Assembly: GCA_029168955.1 (NCBI GenBank)
Contig: JAPDOI010000418.1
Location: 62,001 to 126,000, forward strand
DNA length: 64,000 nt
Direction of reading: 5' to 3'
From: Aplectana chamaeleonis
Lineage: Eukaryota > Nematoda > Chromadorea > Rhabditida > Cosmocercidae
The position numbers and the translations under genes were made by a program. The notes under the pieces are model-generated. The model searched no databases, had not been told where the DNA came from, and was given only the letters and a program-made list of their open reading frames with translations. Position 1 is the stretch's first letter. Each line of letters starts with the position of its first letter. Positions 20,903 to 32,004 of the stretch are shown one piece after another.

Positions 20903-21182
20903 TACTGTGCTTATCTGGGCCAAATTCCGGTCCGCAATTGCGTCTCGACACGCTTCGCGGCCGCACGCTCCCGAGTCGGGAGTTTCCAGCGCCGCAGCAG
21001 TCGATCTGTTGACTCTAGGTGGGTTTTGGAAACTGGAAACTAAGAAAAATCGAAGGAAACTGTGCAAAAAAGCCCCATCAATCGACGTTGGCGCTGAAAA
21101 CTCGACCGACTCGAGCGCGTGCAGCCGCAAAGCGTGTCGAGACGCAATCGCGGACCGGAATTTGGCCCTGATAAGCACGGTA
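20903..21182 (+). mobile_element. TA-flanked MITE, copy 3
   Basis: Same ends and arms as copy 1. The right arm carries small changes (CCTGATAAGCACGG). Confidence 0.85.
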
Positions 21183-21370
21183 CAAGCTCACGGTCCGTAA
21201 ATGGTCCTCTACTGGCCCTCTACTACAGTAATCGACGCATACACGATTGACACCGGTATGCATCGCTGAGCCCGTAAGCGATCGATGCGCCATTGACGCC
21301 ACTCAAAACTCACCACCTTGAAGGTGGAGTGGTGTGATGGGTGAATGGCGGCAATGACGTATCGATCCCT

Positions 21371-21654
21371 TACTGTGCTTATCTGGGCCAAATTCCGGTT
21401 CGCCATTGCGTCTCGACACGCTTTGCGGGCGCACGCGCTCGAGTCAGTCGAGTTTCCAGCACCAAAGCCGACTCGATGGGGCTTTTTTTATACAGTTTTC
21501 TTCAGTTTTTCTTAGTTCCCAGTTTCCAAAACCCACCTAGAGTCAGCAGATTGACTGCTGCGGCGCTGGAAATTCTTCCGACTCGGGAGCGTGCGGCCGC
21601 GGAGCGTGTCGAGACGCAACTGCGGACCGGAATGTGGCCCAGATAAGCATAGTA
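21371..21654 (-). mobile_element. TA-flanked MITE, copy 4 (inverted)
   Basis: Same family in the opposite orientation, judged from the asymmetric CCAAAGCCGACTCGA and CCACCTAGAGTCAGCAGAT blocks. Confidence 0.85.
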
Positions 21655-21765
21655 CAAGGCCGGCGATGGATATCGGGGTCAGCGACGTACGCTTCGATTT
21701 CTATAGTAGAGGACCAATGGCGGACCATGAGTGTGTGCACTCCGTTAATACGGAGTATACATATG

Positions 21766-22048
21766 TACTGTGCTTCTCTGGGCCCGATTCCGGTCCGCAA
21801 TTGCGTCTCGACACGCTTTGCGGCCGCGCGCATTCGAGTCGGAAGAGTTTCCAGCGCCGCAGCCGCCGATCTGTTGACTCTAGGTGGGTTTTAGAAACTG
21901 GAAAATAAACAAAATTGGGGAAAATTGTATAAAAAAGCCATATCGAGTCGGCTTTGGCGCTGGAAACTCGACTGACTCCAGCGCGTGCGGCCGCAAAGCG
22001 TGTCGAGACGCAATTGCGGACCCGAATTTGGCTCAGATAAGCACAGTA
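21766..22048 (+). mobile_element. TA-flanked MITE, copy 5
   Basis: Third copy within 1.2 kb; ends intact, flanked by TA. Confidence 0.85.
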
Positions 22049-22159
22049 CTAGAGAAATTAAACGAGGATTGTAACGAACAGAGGAACAAAATCACTGGGA
22101 TCGGAAATCGAAAATTAGCGGAACTGCGTAGAGTGGCTAGATAGTTTAATTATTCCAAT

Positions 22160-22312
22160 CTCTGGGCAACTGTTGTTGCTGTCCGAACCACTCCGGGCGA
22201 GCTGGAGGAGCTCGGGTAGCAACAGCAGTAGTTTGGAGATCGGGAGAACGAGCAGAACTGTCAGGCGGCTCCGATTCCTGTTCGGGGCGGCTCGGGGCTG
22301 ACAATCGTTTGA
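22160..22312 (-). repeat. GCAACAG/GGCGGCTC repeat
   Basis: Shares TGTTGCTGTCCG, GAACGAGCAGAACTGTCAGG and CGATTCCTGTTCGGGGCGGC with the pair at 5519-5921. Confidence 0.6.
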
Positions 22313-22314
22313 GA

Positions 22315-22870
22315 AGTTTACACTACGTCGAAACAACAGAAAGTGTCCAGATTCTGCTGCAGTTTCCGTCACTTTTTTTACCGAAACCTGCAAGCCGCTG
22401 CTAGCAGGGCGTGCTAGCGAATCTCCAGATACACTAGGATAATTGAGGAAATCGAGGAGGGCGCGTGGTTTCCGGTGCAGTCCAGGGACGTCAGCACTGC
22501 ACTTCTTCGGCCAGTGAGCACTCACCCTATTCTCCACACTTGACCTTTGAGGTTTCAGAAAACGCTGCGCGACGTAAGCACCATTTGCCATGACTGATTG
22601 CATTGAACTTTCTAATGTGGCCGACGGGCGCGGAGTTATTCAGAGCTAAATATGCACATCCGACAGCTTTTTCTTCACAGATTTTTCAAACATTTGGAAT
22701 TGAAAAGTCCAGAAAGGCAACTAAAATAAATGGGATTCCAAGTGAAAATAGAGTCAGTTAAAATTGAAAAAAAAACATTCTAAAAAAGGCTACAAGCTGC
22801 TGGTAGTAATACAAGTAGATACTTTTGATGCGAAAGTTTGCGTTTAGGCTGTCATTGACTATTGGGCCTC
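22315..22870. other. No gene recognised
   Basis: A 162-codon minus frame (22115-22603) overlaps the repeat above and has no family resemblance, so I regard it as accidental. Confidence 0.45.
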
Positions 22871-22945
22871 TTGCAGAAATCGACTGAGATCGCATCGCAC
22901 GTCGATCTGTATACGAAATACATAGATCGCGGCGATCAGCGGTAG
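22871..22945. repeat. GCACGTCGATCTG repeat
   Basis: TCGCATCGCACGTCGATCTG ... CGGCGATCAGCGG recurs in inverted orientation at 35587-35655. Confidence 0.5.
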
Positions 22946-22978
22946 AAGTGTGAAATAAGCTTTATCTGAGAGAGCTTG

Positions 22979-22990
22979 GGGGGGGGGGGG
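22979..22990. repeat. Poly(G) tract
   Basis: Twelve G in a row; similar C/G runs occur at about 3022, 48213 and 59617. Confidence 0.9.
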
Positions 22991-23109
22991 TCACGCGCTG
23001 CGGGTGACAGCTGCTACGCTATGCAATGAGGGCTGTAATGTTGCTAGGCTACTTTTCCATAGGTGTATTTCTAGAAAAATCTCAAATTAGAAAAACCTTT
23101 TGAAAAGAG

Positions 23110-24000
23110 GAAAACGTCACGTCATGTTGTTATGTTATGTTGGCTGACTTTTGTGATATGTTGTGTTATGTCCTGGCATATTATGCTAACCTATGTTAAC
23201 TAGGTATGTTATGTTATGCTATTTTGTGTTTCGCTAAGTCATGTCAAGTTATGTTATGTTGTGTTATGTCACGTTATGTTATGTTACATTATATCATGGC
23301 AAGTAATGTAATGCCTTATCATGTTATGCAGTGTTATGTAATGTAATGTTATGTTATGTTATGTTATGTTATGTTATGTTATGTTATGTTATGTTATGTT
23401 ATGTTATGTTATGTTATGTTATTTAATGTCATGTCATGTTATGTTTTGATGTTATGCTGACTGACCTTGATATTATGCTGTGTTATGTCAAGGCATATTA
23501 TGTTATGCTATGTTAAGAAGGTATGTTATGTTGTTAAGCTATGTTATACTATGTTGTGTTTGGCTCCAGTCATGTCATGTCATGTTATGTCACGTTATGT
23601 TATGTCGTGTCGTGTTATGTCACGTTATGTTATGTTATATTATGTAATGGCATGTAATGTAATGTCATATCATATCATGTTATGTTATTTAATGTTCTGT
23701 TCTGTTATGTTACGTTATCAAATGTCATGTCATGTCATGTCCTGTCATGTTATGTTGTGTTGTTGTGTTATGTTGACTGACCTTGATATTATGCTGTGTT
23801 ATGTCAAAGCATATCATGTTATTCTATGTTAAGTAGGTATGTTATGTTATGTTCTGTTTCACTAAGTTATGTCATTTTGTGTTAAATCACGTCAAGTTTT
23901 ATGTTGTTGTGTTATGTCACGTGATGTTATATATGTATGTTATGGTTATGTGATGGTATGTAACGTAATGTCATATCATATCATGTTGTGTTATCGCTCC
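23110..24000 (+). repeat. (ATGTT)n pentanucleotide tract
   Basis: Degenerate ATGTT/ATGTC repeats with a perfect core at about 23340-23430. The phrase TGACTGACCTTGATATTATG occurs twice, showing a higher-order duplication. Frames rich in M-S-C-H-V are artefacts of the repeat. Confidence 0.9.
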
Positions 24001-24019
24001 AGCCGCGAAGCGGCTGGAG
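23997..24019. repeat. Perfect 10-bp hairpin with GAA loop
   Basis: CTCCAGCCGC-GAA-GCGGCTGGAG at the right edge of the (ATGTT)n tract. Confidence 0.7.
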
Positions 24020-24240
24020 AGGTTTGGTTTTGCCTGGCACTTGTGATCACTTAGATTTTGGTAAAGTAGTTAATAAAACCTGTAAAACAAATTTTCTAGA
24101 GATTTCCTTCTGGATATAAGTGAGAGAGTATAGAAGACACCCGCTGACAAAATTTGAGCCAAATCGATTGAAAATTAACAAAGTTAGATCGGCGGAAGCT
24201 TAGCTAAAATTCGCGTTTTTTCTTGTAACGCGTCCCTCGT

Positions 24241-24322
24241 GTCCTGTTCCTCGTCCCTCGTTCCTCGTCCCTCGTTCCTCGTCCCTCGTTCCTCGTTCCT
24301 CGTCCCTCGTTCCTCGTTCCTG
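24241..24322. repeat. CCTCGTTCCTCGTC minisatellite
   Basis: Roughly 7-bp alternating CCTCGTT/CCTCGTC units directly before the 42-bp satellite. Confidence 0.8.
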
Positions 24323-24351
24323 CCACTAGCCACTGCCAGTGGTCGCAGGCT

Positions 24352-27300
24352 ATCAGTACATAGGGCATCTGATGACGTCATCAGGATGTCATGTAAAGTA
24401 CATAGGGCATCTGATGACGTCATCAGGGTGTCATGTAAAGTACATAGGGCATCTGATGACGTCATCAGGGTGTCATGTAAAGTACATAGGGCATCTGATG
24501 ACGTCATCAGGGTGTCATGTAAAGTACATAGGGCATCTGATGACGTCATCAGGGTGTCATGTAAAGTACATAGGGCATCTGATGACGTCATCAGGGTGTC
24601 ATGTAAAGTACATAAGGCATCTGATGACGTCATCAGGGTGTCATGTAAAGTACATAGGGCATCTGATGACGTCATCAGGATGTCATGTAAAGTACATAGG
24701 GCATCTGATGACGTCATCAGGGTAAAGTACATAGGGCATCTGATGACGTCATCAGGGTGTCATGTAAAGTACATAGGGCATCTGATGACGTCATCAGGGT
24801 GTCATGTAAAGTACATAGGGCATCTGATGACGTCATCAGGGTGTCATGTAAAGTACATAGGGCATCTGATGACGTCATCAGGATGTCATGTAAAGTACAT
24901 AAGGCATCTGATGACGTCATCAGGGTGTCATGTAAAGTACATAAGGCATCTGATGACGTCATCAGGGTGTCATGTAAAGGACATAAGGGCATCTGATGAC
25001 GTCATCAGGGTGTCATGTAAAGTACATAGGGCATCTGATGACGTCATCAGGGTGTCATGTAAAGTACATAGGGCATCTGATGACGTCATCAGGGTGTCAT
25101 GTAAAGTACATAGGGCATCTGATGACGTCATCAGGGTGTCATGTAAAGTACATAGGGCATCTGATGACGTCATCAGGGTGTCATGTAAAGTACATAGGGC
25201 ATCTGATGACGTCATCAGGATGTCATGTAAAGTACATAAGGCATCTGATGACGTCATCAGGGTGTCATGTAAAGTACATAAGGCATCTGATGACGTCATC
25301 AGGGTGTCATGTAAAGTACATAGGGCATCTGATGACGTCATCAGGGTGTCATGTAAAGTACATAGGGCATCTGATGACGTCATCAGGGTGTCATGTAAAG
25401 TACATAGGGCATCTGATGACGTCATCAGGGTGTCATGTAAAGTACATAGGGCATCTGATGACGTCATCAGGGTGTCATGTAAAGTACATAGGGCATCTGA
25501 TGACGTCATCAGGGTGTCATGTAAAGTACATAGGGCATCTGATGACGTCATCAGGGTGTCATGTAAAGTACATAGGGCATCTGATGACGTCATCAGGGTG
25601 TCATGTAAAGTACATAGGGCATCTGATGACGTCATCAGGGTGTCATGTAAAGTACATAGGGCATCTGATGACGTCATCAGGGTGTCATGTAAAGTACATA
25701 GGGCATCTGATGACGTCATCAGGATGTCATGTAAAGTACATAGGGCATCTGATGACGTCATCAGGGTGTCATGTAAAGTACATAGGGCATCTGATGACGT
25801 CATCAGGGTGTCATGTAAAGTACATAGGGCATCTGATGACGTCATCAGGGTGTCATGTAAAGTACATAGGGCATCTGATGACGTCATCAGGGTGTCATGT
25901 AAAGTACATAGGGCATCTGATGACGTCATCAGGGTGTCATGTAAAGTACATAAGGCATCTGATGACGTCATCAGGGTGTCATGTAAAGTACATAGGGCAT
26001 CTGATGACGTCATCAGGGTGTCATGTAAAGTACATAGGGCATCTGATGACGTCATCAGGGTGTCATGTAAAGTACATAGGGCATCTGATGACGTCATCAG
26101 GGTGTCATGTAAAGTACATAGGGCATCTGATGACGTCATCAGGGTGTCATGTAAAGTACATAGGGCATCTGATGACGTCATCAGGGTGTCATGTAAAGTA
26201 CATAGGGCATCTGATGACGTCATCAGGGTGTCATGTAAAGTACATAGGGCATCTGATGACGTCATCAGGATGTCATGTAAAGTACATAGGGCATCTGATG
26301 ACGTCATCAGGGTGTCATGTAAAGTACATAGGGCATCTGATGACGTCATCAGGTGTCATGTAAAGTACATAGGGCATCTGATGACGTCATCAGGGTGTCA
26401 TGTAAAGTACATAGGGCATCTGATGACGTCATCAGGGTGTCATGTAAAGTACATAGGGCATCTGATGACGTCATCAGGGTGTCATGTAAAGTACATAGGG
26501 CATCTGATGACGTCATCAGGGTGTCATGTAAAGTACATAGGGCATCTGATGACGTCATCAGGGTGTCATGTAAAGTACATAGGGCATCTGATGACGTCAT
26601 CAGGGTGTCATGTAAAGTACATAGGGCATCTGATGACGTCATCAGGGTGTCATGTAAAAGTACATAGGGCATCTGATGACGTCATCAGGGTGTCATGTAA
26701 AGTACATAAGGCATCTGATGACGTCATCAGGGTGTCATGTAAAGTACATAGGGCATCTGATGACGTCATCAGGGTGTCATGTAAAGTACATAGGGCATCT
26801 GATGACGTCATCAGGATGTCATGTAAAGTACATAGGGCATCTGATGACGTCATCAGGGTGTCATGTAAAGTACATAGGGCATCTGATGACGTCATCAGGG
26901 TGTCATGTAAAGTACATAGGGCATCTGATGACGTCATCAGGGTGTCATGTAAAGTACATAGGGCATCTGATGACGTCATCAGGGTGTCATGTAAAGTACA
27001 TAGGGCATCTGATGACGTCATCAGGGTGTCATGTAAAGTACATAGGGCATCTGATGACGTCATCAGGTGTCATGTAAAGTACATAGGGCATCTGATGACG
27101 TCATCAGGTGTCATGTAAAAAACATAAGGCATCTGATGACGTCATCAGGGTGTCATGTAAAGTACATAGGGCATCTGATTACGTCATCAGGGTGTCATGT
27201 AAAGTACATAGGGCATCTGATGACGTCATCAGGGTGTCATGTAAAGTACATAGGGCATCTGATGACGTCATCAGGGTGTCATGTAAAGTACATAGGGCAT

Positions 27301-28345
27301 CTGATGACGTCATCAGGGTGTCATGTAAAGTACATAGGGCATCTGATGACGTCATCAGGGTGTCATGTAAAGTACATAGGGCATCTGATGACGTCATCAG
27401 GGTGTCATGTAAAGTACATAGGGCATCTGATGACGTCATCAGGATGTCATGTAAAGTACATAGGGCATCTGATGACGTCATCAGGGTGTCATGTAAAGTA
27501 CATAGGGCATCTGATGACGTCATCAGGGTGTCATGTAAAGTACATAGGGCATCTGATGACGTCATCAGGGTGTCATGTAAAGTACATAGGGCATCTGATG
27601 ACGTCATCAGGGTGTCATGTAAAGTACATAGGGCATCTGATGACGTCATCAGGGTGTCATGTAAAGTACATAAGGCATCTGATGACGTCATCAGGGTGTC
27701 ATGTAAAGTACATAGGGCATCTGATGACGTCATCAGGGTGTCATGCAAAGTACATAGGGCATCTGATGACGTCATCAGGGTGTCATGTAAAGTACATAGG
27801 GCATCTGATGACGTCATCAGGGTGTCATGTAAAGTACATAGGGCATCTGATGACGTCATCAGGGTGTCATGTAAAGTACATAGGGCATCTGATGACGTCA
27901 TCAGGATGTCATGTAAAGTACATAGGGCATCTGATGACGTCATCAGGGTGTCATGTAAAGTACATAGGGCATCTGATGACGTCATCAGGGTGTCATGTAA
28001 AGTACATAGGGCATCTGATGACGTCATCAGGGTGTCATGTAAAGTACATAGGGCATCTAATGACGTCATCAGGGTGTCATGTAAAGTACATAGGGCATCT
28101 GATGACGTCATCAGGGTGTCATGCAAAGTACATAGGGCATCTGATGACGTCATCAGGGTGTCATGTAAAGTACATAGGGCATCTGATGACGTCATCAGAA
28201 TTTCACGTAAAGTACACAGGGCATCTGATGACGTCATCAGAACGTCGTGCCAAGTGCATAAAGCATCTGGTGACGTCATCAGGACGTCGTGCCAAGGTGG
28301 TGCCAAGTGCATAGGGCATTTTCTGACATCATCAGGACGTCGTGG
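24352..28345 (+). repeat. 42-bp satellite array (about 95 units)
   Basis: Unit: TGTCATGTAAAGTACATAGG followed by GCATCTGATGACGTCATCAGGG. Each unit contains the 16-bp perfect palindrome CTGATGACGTCATCAG with a TGACGTCA (CRE-type) centre. About 92 units are nearly identical, differing mainly at two sites (AGGATGTC/AGGGTGTC; CATAAGG/CATAGGG). Short units at ~24720, 26353, 27068 and 27108 break phase. The last three or four units (28195-28345) are degenerate. Because 42 is divisible by 3 and the unit lacks stops in several frames, frames of up to 959 codons run through it. They are not evidence of protein. Confidence 0.97.
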
Positions 28346-28480
28346 AAAGTGAGTAGCGCTTCATTTTTAGCGTGCGCAACAAGTTTGTTGCTTACTGATT
28401 ATTATAGCAATCCATGCTATTCGAAAATTATTGAAGATTTTTCAGGGATATTACTTCGTAATATCAATAAAAAGTGAACA

Positions 28481-29086
28481 ATTCTATCAAAAAGGGGTCT
28501 TCCAAGCAAAAGAGGTTTGGTTGGCGTCAGAAACGTTCCAACAAAAAGGGAACAATAGGTAAGTTGAATGAGGAGAGTCTACAAAAAGTGAACAATAGTT
28601 TCTGAGACTGATTTTCCTGCCCGATACTTCTTAACAGCAGAAACAAACCGTTGTGGTACTTCACAAGGAAGAGTTCAATGGTTTCCAAGAATGGACTTCT
28701 ATTCGTTGACGAGATTATTTTAAAAAAATATTCTCATTAGATGTTGCACTTTGGTTTCGCTTCTCGTAGCAGCTGGAGCTAACCGTCCGTCTGTGTTTTT
28801 GGCATCATCTTCTATTCTGATGGTAAGTATTAGGTTTACATGCACATACTTTTTAACGGTTTTCGTGTAGTCAAGACGAGTTTTGGAACCACAGAGTGCT
28901 TCCGTGTAAAACACCGCAACGGTTTGTTTTTGCTATTAAGAAGCATCGGCCAGGAAAATCAGTCTCAGAAACTATTGTTCACTTTTTGTAGACTCTCCTC
29001 ATTCAACTTACCTATTGTTCCCTTTGTTGGAACGTTTCTGACGCCAACCAAACCTCTTTGCTTGGAAGACCCCTTTTTGATAGAAT
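28481..29086. mobile_element. 606-bp long-TIR MITE, copy 1
   Basis: Left arm 28481-28653 and inverted right arm 28917-29086 match over ~170 bp with few differences, starting ATTCTATCAAAAAGGGGTCT. The centre is unique and non-coding. Arm identity implies recent activity. A second copy begins at 63827. No clear target-site duplication. Confidence 0.85.
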
Positions 29087-29088
29087 GT

Positions 29089-29250
29089 TATATTAGGTTA
29101 TGTTATGTTTTGTTATGTTATGTTATGTGATGTTGTGTTATGTTATGTTATGTCATTTTATGTTATGTTATGTTATGTTATGTTACGTTATGTTATGTTA
29201 TTTCATGTCATGTCACGTTATCTTATGTGGTTATGTTACGTTGACTGACC
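29089..29250 (+). repeat. (ATGTT)n tract, left part
   Basis: Same repeat as 23110-24000, ending TTGACTGACC at the insertion point of the next element. The tract resumes at 29875. Confidence 0.9.
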
Positions 29251-29254
29251 TTAA

Positions 29255-29870
29255 AGGCATCATACGCGCTGAAAACCATGTCTCGTTTTTGAGCGTTTTC
29301 GAGTTGTTACACCCCTATAGTAACTGAAGTTAGCGAAAAGCCCCCTCGAAAACGTTAACTTTTCAAGAAAGAATCGTTAGAAACCTTCTGCAAATCGTCT
29401 GAAATTCGCGCCGGCATCGACTCGGGATAGTTACGCGGATGGCGCAAGAAGCAGTTCTACAATTTGTCCATTGGCGCAGCGTTGGAAACAATTCGCCGAC
29501 GACTACAATGCACTGACTGCACTGACTTGCACTGACTAACAAAAATACTCACCTGGGCCCTGCACATCGTTCTCGCTCGTTGTGTGACGAGAAATTTCCA
29601 GTCGATAATGCCACTTTCGTCCGACGGTGCGTCAGCGTACAGAGACATGCCCAGTACTTAGCGACGCGACGTTCTGCTCAAATATTGCGAAAGTGGCAAA
29701 TGACTGACGTAAGGGCCGGCCCTTTTTGACGGAATTCCTTACTTTCCACTTCCTCTATGCTCACGATGGTTCGTTTTTGAGCAGCCAAGCTCGTTGTACG
29801 TTCTCACAGGGGCCCGAGGAAGGGATTGAGCATAAAAAATGGGAAGTGGATTTCAGCGCGTACGATGCCT
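29255..29870. mobile_element. TTAA-flanked element (616 bp), piggyBac-type target site
   Basis: Ends AGGCATCATACGCGCTGAAA and, inverted, AGGCATCGTACGCGCTGAAA. TTAA lies at 29251-29254 and 29871-29874. The host repeat without the insertion is seen at 23461 and 23780 (CTGACCTTGATATTATGCTG), which gives an empty site. No transposase ORF. TTAA duplication is the hallmark of piggyBac-type transposases. Confidence 0.85.
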
Positions 29871-29874
29871 TTAA

Positions 29875-29995
29875 TATTATGCTGTGTCATGTCAAGGCAT
29901 ATTATGTTATGCTATGTTAAGTAGGTATGTTATACTGCGCTGTGTTGTGTTGTGTTGTGTTATGTTATGTTACGTCATGTTACGCAATGTCATAT
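29875..29995 (+). repeat. (ATGTT)n tract, right part
   Basis: Continuation of the tract split by the TTAA element; begins TATTATGCTGTG as in the uninterrupted copies. Confidence 0.85.
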
Positions 29996-30007
29996 GGCTT
30001 CCGTTTT

Positions 30008-30124
30008 CATTTTAGTCTGACGCTTGGACCAGGCTGCTGGCCGTGCGGGGTTGACGGCCGCACTGGAGAATGGGTTTCGGGGTGATCTACCGTCGCAGCC
30101 CCGTCCATTCATCAGACTAAAATG
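30008..30124. mobile_element. Small fold-back MITE (117 bp)
   Basis: Perfect 13-bp outer arms CATTTTAGTCTGA, continuing imperfectly inward (TTGGACC/GGACGGGG). Confidence 0.65.
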
Positions 30125-30266
30125 ATTGCGCGAACTCTACAATACAAAACTAACAGCAGGGATTCATGAGAGAATTCACAAGTACATTAAATTTTTCGGG
30201 CTAAAAGTAGACTTTTGTTGAAAAAACACTTTCACACACTAGAACGTTCAGGAATTCGGAAACAAT

Positions 30267-32003
30267 TTATGTACTCTCTACTTCCCCACAGCTCGCACTT
30301 AGTTCGGCTGCAGTTTGGACTGCGACTCGCGTGTGCGCAGCGGCTCTAAGAACAGTTCGTGCTGTGGGTGGCCGTTCGTGGGGTGCCAACCAGGTGGCCA
30401 TCCATCAATGCAACACGATTTTTCGCCGCCCCAATCATCTGTTTTACCTCGGTGGCGAGCATTTTCAGTGCTCTCCTCATTTTATTCTCGACTAATCTTC
30501 CAATTTCAATATTTCCTGCTGCCATATTCGAGCTCTGCTCCCGGTTAGGAATTGTTTTTTTACCATTTTCATTCTTTTTGGAGTAATTAATTAATTTTTT
30601 ATTTATTTTAATTCGTTTATTCGGTAATTTATTTATGCCTTCATTCTTTCGTCACATACTAACTTTTTATTTACTTAGGCACTAGAATTTTGATTTTCCT
30701 ACACAGTTATTTAATCTTTTAAATTTATAAATTGTTCATTTACTTACTCATTATTTGATTTATTTACTGCCTTAGACATTTGGGTGTATCCATTTGATTA
30801 TTTCGTTTGTTCTAACCTCATTCAATTATTACTAATCAGCAACTGAAATATTTAAAAAAATTATTTGATGATTATTGCTTAAAAATTACATACAGCGCCT
30901 TTTTTCTACTGTATTGTTTTGGCGTTTCATTATTGACTGGAAAGCGGAAGATAATTTCAGATGATCAACAAGTACATTTCGATTTTAGGGTTGCTTGTTT
31001 TGATTCGACTAATTTCGGCTAATTTTTTCGTATTCTCTACCTTGACTTAGAGCAAATTGTTTGAGCTTGCTTGCGCTTTAGAGGTGTGTTGTCTAAACTG
31101 ACGTCATGCTCTTGCATTTGATTTTTCCTAGTGTATCATTAATGCATATCATTCTGCTTTCGCACACGTTCCCGAGTTTAGCAGCGGTTTTCGCGATTAC
31201 CTGAATTGTGAACTTCCTGTAATGCCTACGAGAGTGGTGCTAAATTTGTTGGAATTGTTACTGTCAAGGTAGAGAATGTGGAAAAGAATACCAAAAATGT
31301 ATCTGAACAGAACGAACAAGCGATCCTATTCAAAAATATCAAACACTACTTGTTGATTATTAAGTATAACTTGTCGTTCTCCGGTCAATAGCATAATTAT
31401 TGAAATGCCAAGGCAGTAAAATTAGAAAAAATGAAGCTATTTGAAATTTTCGAAAAATATCTAACAAAATATTTGGAAAATATTATATGTTGTTTAGTAG
31501 CTAATGAACAAGGTAACAACAAACGGAGTAATCGAATTGATTTAATCAAATGACTGAGACAGCAAACAAATGGATGAGCGAATGCCACTTATTAAATATA
31601 AATGTTTAAATAAATGTGCCAGAAATAGAAACATTGAATCCTCCATAACAAACAAAATAGTAAACGAATTGATAATGAATGAAATTATAAATTAATTACC
31701 GAAAAAACAAGGAAACAAACGAATAAATATAATTAATTACTCCAAAAAGAACGAAAATGGTAGAAAATGGAAGATCAATCGAGAATAGAATGAGGATAGA
31801 ACTGAAAATGCTCGCCACCGAGGTAAAGCAGATGATTGGGAGGGCGAAAAATCGTGTTGCATTGATTGATGGCCACCTGGCTGACACCCCACAAACGGCC
31901 ACCCACAGCACGAAGTGTTCTTAGAGCCGCTGCGCACACTCGGGTCGCAGTCCAAACTGCAGCCGAACTAAGTGCGAGCTGTGGGGAAGTAGAGGGTACA
32001 TAA
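30267..32003. mobile_element. 1.7-kb palindromic element
   Basis: TTATGTACTCTCTACTTCCC at the left is matched by the inverted right end. Homology of the arms continues through GGCTGCAGTTTGGACTGCGA, the GTGGCCATC block and an AT-rich stretch to about 30850 and 31450, so nearly the whole element is a fold-back. An inner pair TTCTCTACCTTGAC/GTCAAGGTAGAGAA lies at 31034 and 31264. The left arm has a ~60-bp insertion relative to the right. Non-coding. Confidence 0.8.
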
Positions 32004-32004
32004 T

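Noticed and set aside
22115..22603. 162-codon minus frame
   Set aside because: Overlaps a dispersed repeat and has no recognisable domain.
23467..24054. Open frames rich in Met-Ser-Cys-His-Val
   Set aside because: Translation of the (ATGTT)n tract.
24352..28345. CRISPR array
   Set aside because: The repeats are contiguous with no unique spacers, and the context is eukaryotic.
24352..28345. Hammerhead satellite, because each unit contains CTGATGA
   Set aside because: CTGATGA is part of the CRE-type palindrome. No GAAA block or stem II at the required place in the homogeneous unit.
24239..28352. Frames of 415-959 codons with a 14-residue repeat
   Set aside because: They follow from a 42-bp unit without stops in several frames on both strands. 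No start context, and composition is dictated by the DNA repeat.
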